This document shows, piece after piece, positions 6,060-6,954 of a stretch of 6,954 bases of DNA; the stretch's first letter is position 1; every line of letters begins with the position of its first letter. The position numbers were made by a program, and so were the translations under genes. The notes under the pieces were generated by a model. The model searched no databases, had not been told where the DNA came from, and saw nothing but the letters and a program-made list of their open reading frames with translations. Origin of the DNA: Campylobacteraceae bacterium (GTDB lineage: Bacteria; Campylobacterota; Campylobacteria; Campylobacterales; Sulfurovaceae); assembly GCA_027083895.1 (NCBI GenBank), contig JALWMN010000057.1, positions 1 through 6,954 of the forward strand. Reading direction: 5' to 3'.

Positions 6060-6604
6060 ATGGGTAAAAAGATGGAAGATGTAAAAGTCTTAGAGAATTT
6101 TTCTTATGAAGATTATTTGGATATTGATAAATCTACACAAGAGCGAGTAGAGTTAATATTTGGCAAAATTTATATGATGGCAGGTACGAGTGCTTTGCAC
6201 CAAGATACGGTATTATCATTTGCACTCAAGTTAAAACTCCTTACAAAGGAGAAAAATAAATGTTTGCCTAGAGTTGCACCATTTGATCTGAAGTTAGAGG
6301 TTGATGGAAAGATAAATGTTGTGCAACCAGATTTAATGCTATTTTGTAAAGATGAAAAACCGTGTGCAATCTTTGAGGTGCTTTCATCTTCTACTGCTTT
6401 AAAAGATAAGAGTGTAAAGAAAGAGTTGTATGAAAAAAGTGCTATTTTAGAGTATTTTTGGTAAATGCAGAGTATAAGTTAGTTGAAAAATTTGAGTTGA
6501 TTGATGGAGAGTATAAGTATGTAGGTGCCTTTGGAGAGGAGGATAGATTGGAGATTAAATGTTTAGATGCAGAGATTGAACTTAATGAAGTTTTTGAATT
6601 TTAA
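6060..6604 (+). pseudogene. Uma2/DUF820-family (PD-(D/E)XK-like) endonuclease-like gene with a one-base frameshift
   Basis: The first frame (6060-6464, 134 aa) has the Uma2-family layout: VELIFGKIYMMAG (31-43), HQDTVLSFALKL, VVQPDLMLF (87-95), the IFEVLSSST core (104-112) and KKELYEKSAILEYF. It stops at TAA 6462-6464. The next frame continues without a break from about 6461 to TAA 6602-6604 as LVNAEYKLVEKFELIDGEYK... to EFEF, exactly the tail expected after an EYF/EYW motif. One missing T in the T5 run at 6455-6459 explains the break; restoring it gives about 181 residues, normal for the family. The PD...ExL core is still present, so a product lacking its last strands may be made. The family is annotated as nucleases by fold, with no known role here. 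It lies 12 nt after the kinase stop, probably in the same transcript, and no good ribosome binding site is seen. A second in-frame ATG lies at 6072. Confidence 0.8.
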
Positions 6605-6608
6605 GTTG

Positions 6609-6954
6609 CTATAGATCCATCTCTAAATAGATAGGGCAGTGATCACTCCCTTGGATTTGCGGGAGGATGCCTGCATCTACTATCTTCTCTTTTAGTGAGT
6701 TGGAGACAAAGAAGTAGTCGATTCTCCAGCCAACATTTCGCTCTCTAGCTCTTGTTCGCATAGACCACCATGTGTATTGATCAGCTTTTTCACCGTGAAT
6801 ATAGCGAAAGGTATCAATATATCCAGCAGCTACAACTTTATCGATCCACGCCCTCTCGATAGGAAGAAAACCAGAAGTATCTTCGTTCTCTTTTGGTCTT
6901 GCAAGATCGATAGCTTTGTGGGCGGTGTTTATATCCCCGCAAAAGATTATATCC
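6609..6954 (-). CDS. xth: Exodeoxyribonuclease III, C-terminal part
   Basis: The last 114 residues of an ExoIII/AP-endonuclease of the EEP fold are encoded, and the start lies beyond the window. Seen in order: FCGDINTAH, containing the conserved Asn-bearing G-D-x-N motif; [18 protein letters not shown]; the family signature [19 protein letters not shown]; and the C-terminal catalytic GSDHCPI with the Asp-His pair. In the family this enzyme incises abasic sites in base-excision repair and degrades duplex DNA 3' to 5', using divalent metal. The gene converges on the Uma2-like gene with only 4 nt between the stops (6604 and 6609), so no separate terminator fits between them. The reading frame is intact to the window edge. 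Confidence 0.95.
   Translation of the reverse strand, partial: DIIFCGDINTAHKAIDLARPKENEDTSGFLPIERAWIDKVVAAGYIDTFRYIHGEKADQYTWWSMRTRARERNVGWRIDYFFVSNSLKEKIVDAGILPQIQGSDHCPIYLEMDL

Noticed and set aside
1..6954. CRISPR arrays, tRNA or rRNA genes, insertion sequences
   Set aside because: No regularly spaced repeats, no tRNA-like cloverleaf, no transposase-like frame and no terminal inverted repeats with target duplications were seen.

Overview
The window looks like a chromosomal segment of a low-GC member of the Campylobacterota (Sulfurimonas/Sulfurovum-like). I infer this from the AT-rich coding style, tight gene packing, TATAAT-type -10 boxes without clear -35 boxes, and the overall look of the proteins. 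The genus is not established.

Layout. Bases 1-108 carry the C-terminus of an unrecognised + strand gene. It converges on a leftward block of four loci. Read in their own (minus) direction these are: a NnrU/MddA-like membrane methyltransferase (3900-3178), a PiT phosphate permease (3084-1546), the wreck of a HinP1I-type restriction endonuclease (1429-1167), and an intact HhaI/HinP1I-type cytosine-C5 methyltransferase (1174-161). Divergent from this block, on the + strand, are an OmpR/PhoB-family response regulator (4021-4677) and a PhoR-like sensor kinase (4671-6047) that overlap by 7 nt. They are followed after 12 nt by a Uma2/DUF820 endonuclease-like gene broken by a one-base frameshift (6060-6604). 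The window ends in the convergent 3' part of exodeoxyribonuclease III (6954-6609).

Two stories stand out. First, a GCGC restriction-modification system has decayed. The endonuclease keeps about 15 N-terminal codons and its last ~75 codons, but the catalytic middle (~160 residues by comparison with remembered HinP1I) is gone and the two pieces are out of frame. The methyltransferase keeps every catalytic motif and the HhaI-type GCGC-recognition residues. I found no GCGC in the whole window. A 19-nt perfect palindrome wrapped around a TATAAT box sits at the promoter position of the R-M pair.

Second, a phosphate module is likely. The kinase has the extracytoplasmic sensor type of PhoR/WalK kinases, its partner is PhoB-like, and the nearby pit gene has an 11-nt-period direct repeat (GTTAC-N6-GTTAC) upstream, which is the architecture expected for a PhoB-family operator. 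That the pair controls pit is inference. I see no wholly new type of system here; the most informative items are the R-M relic, the palindromic promoter and the putative Pho box.
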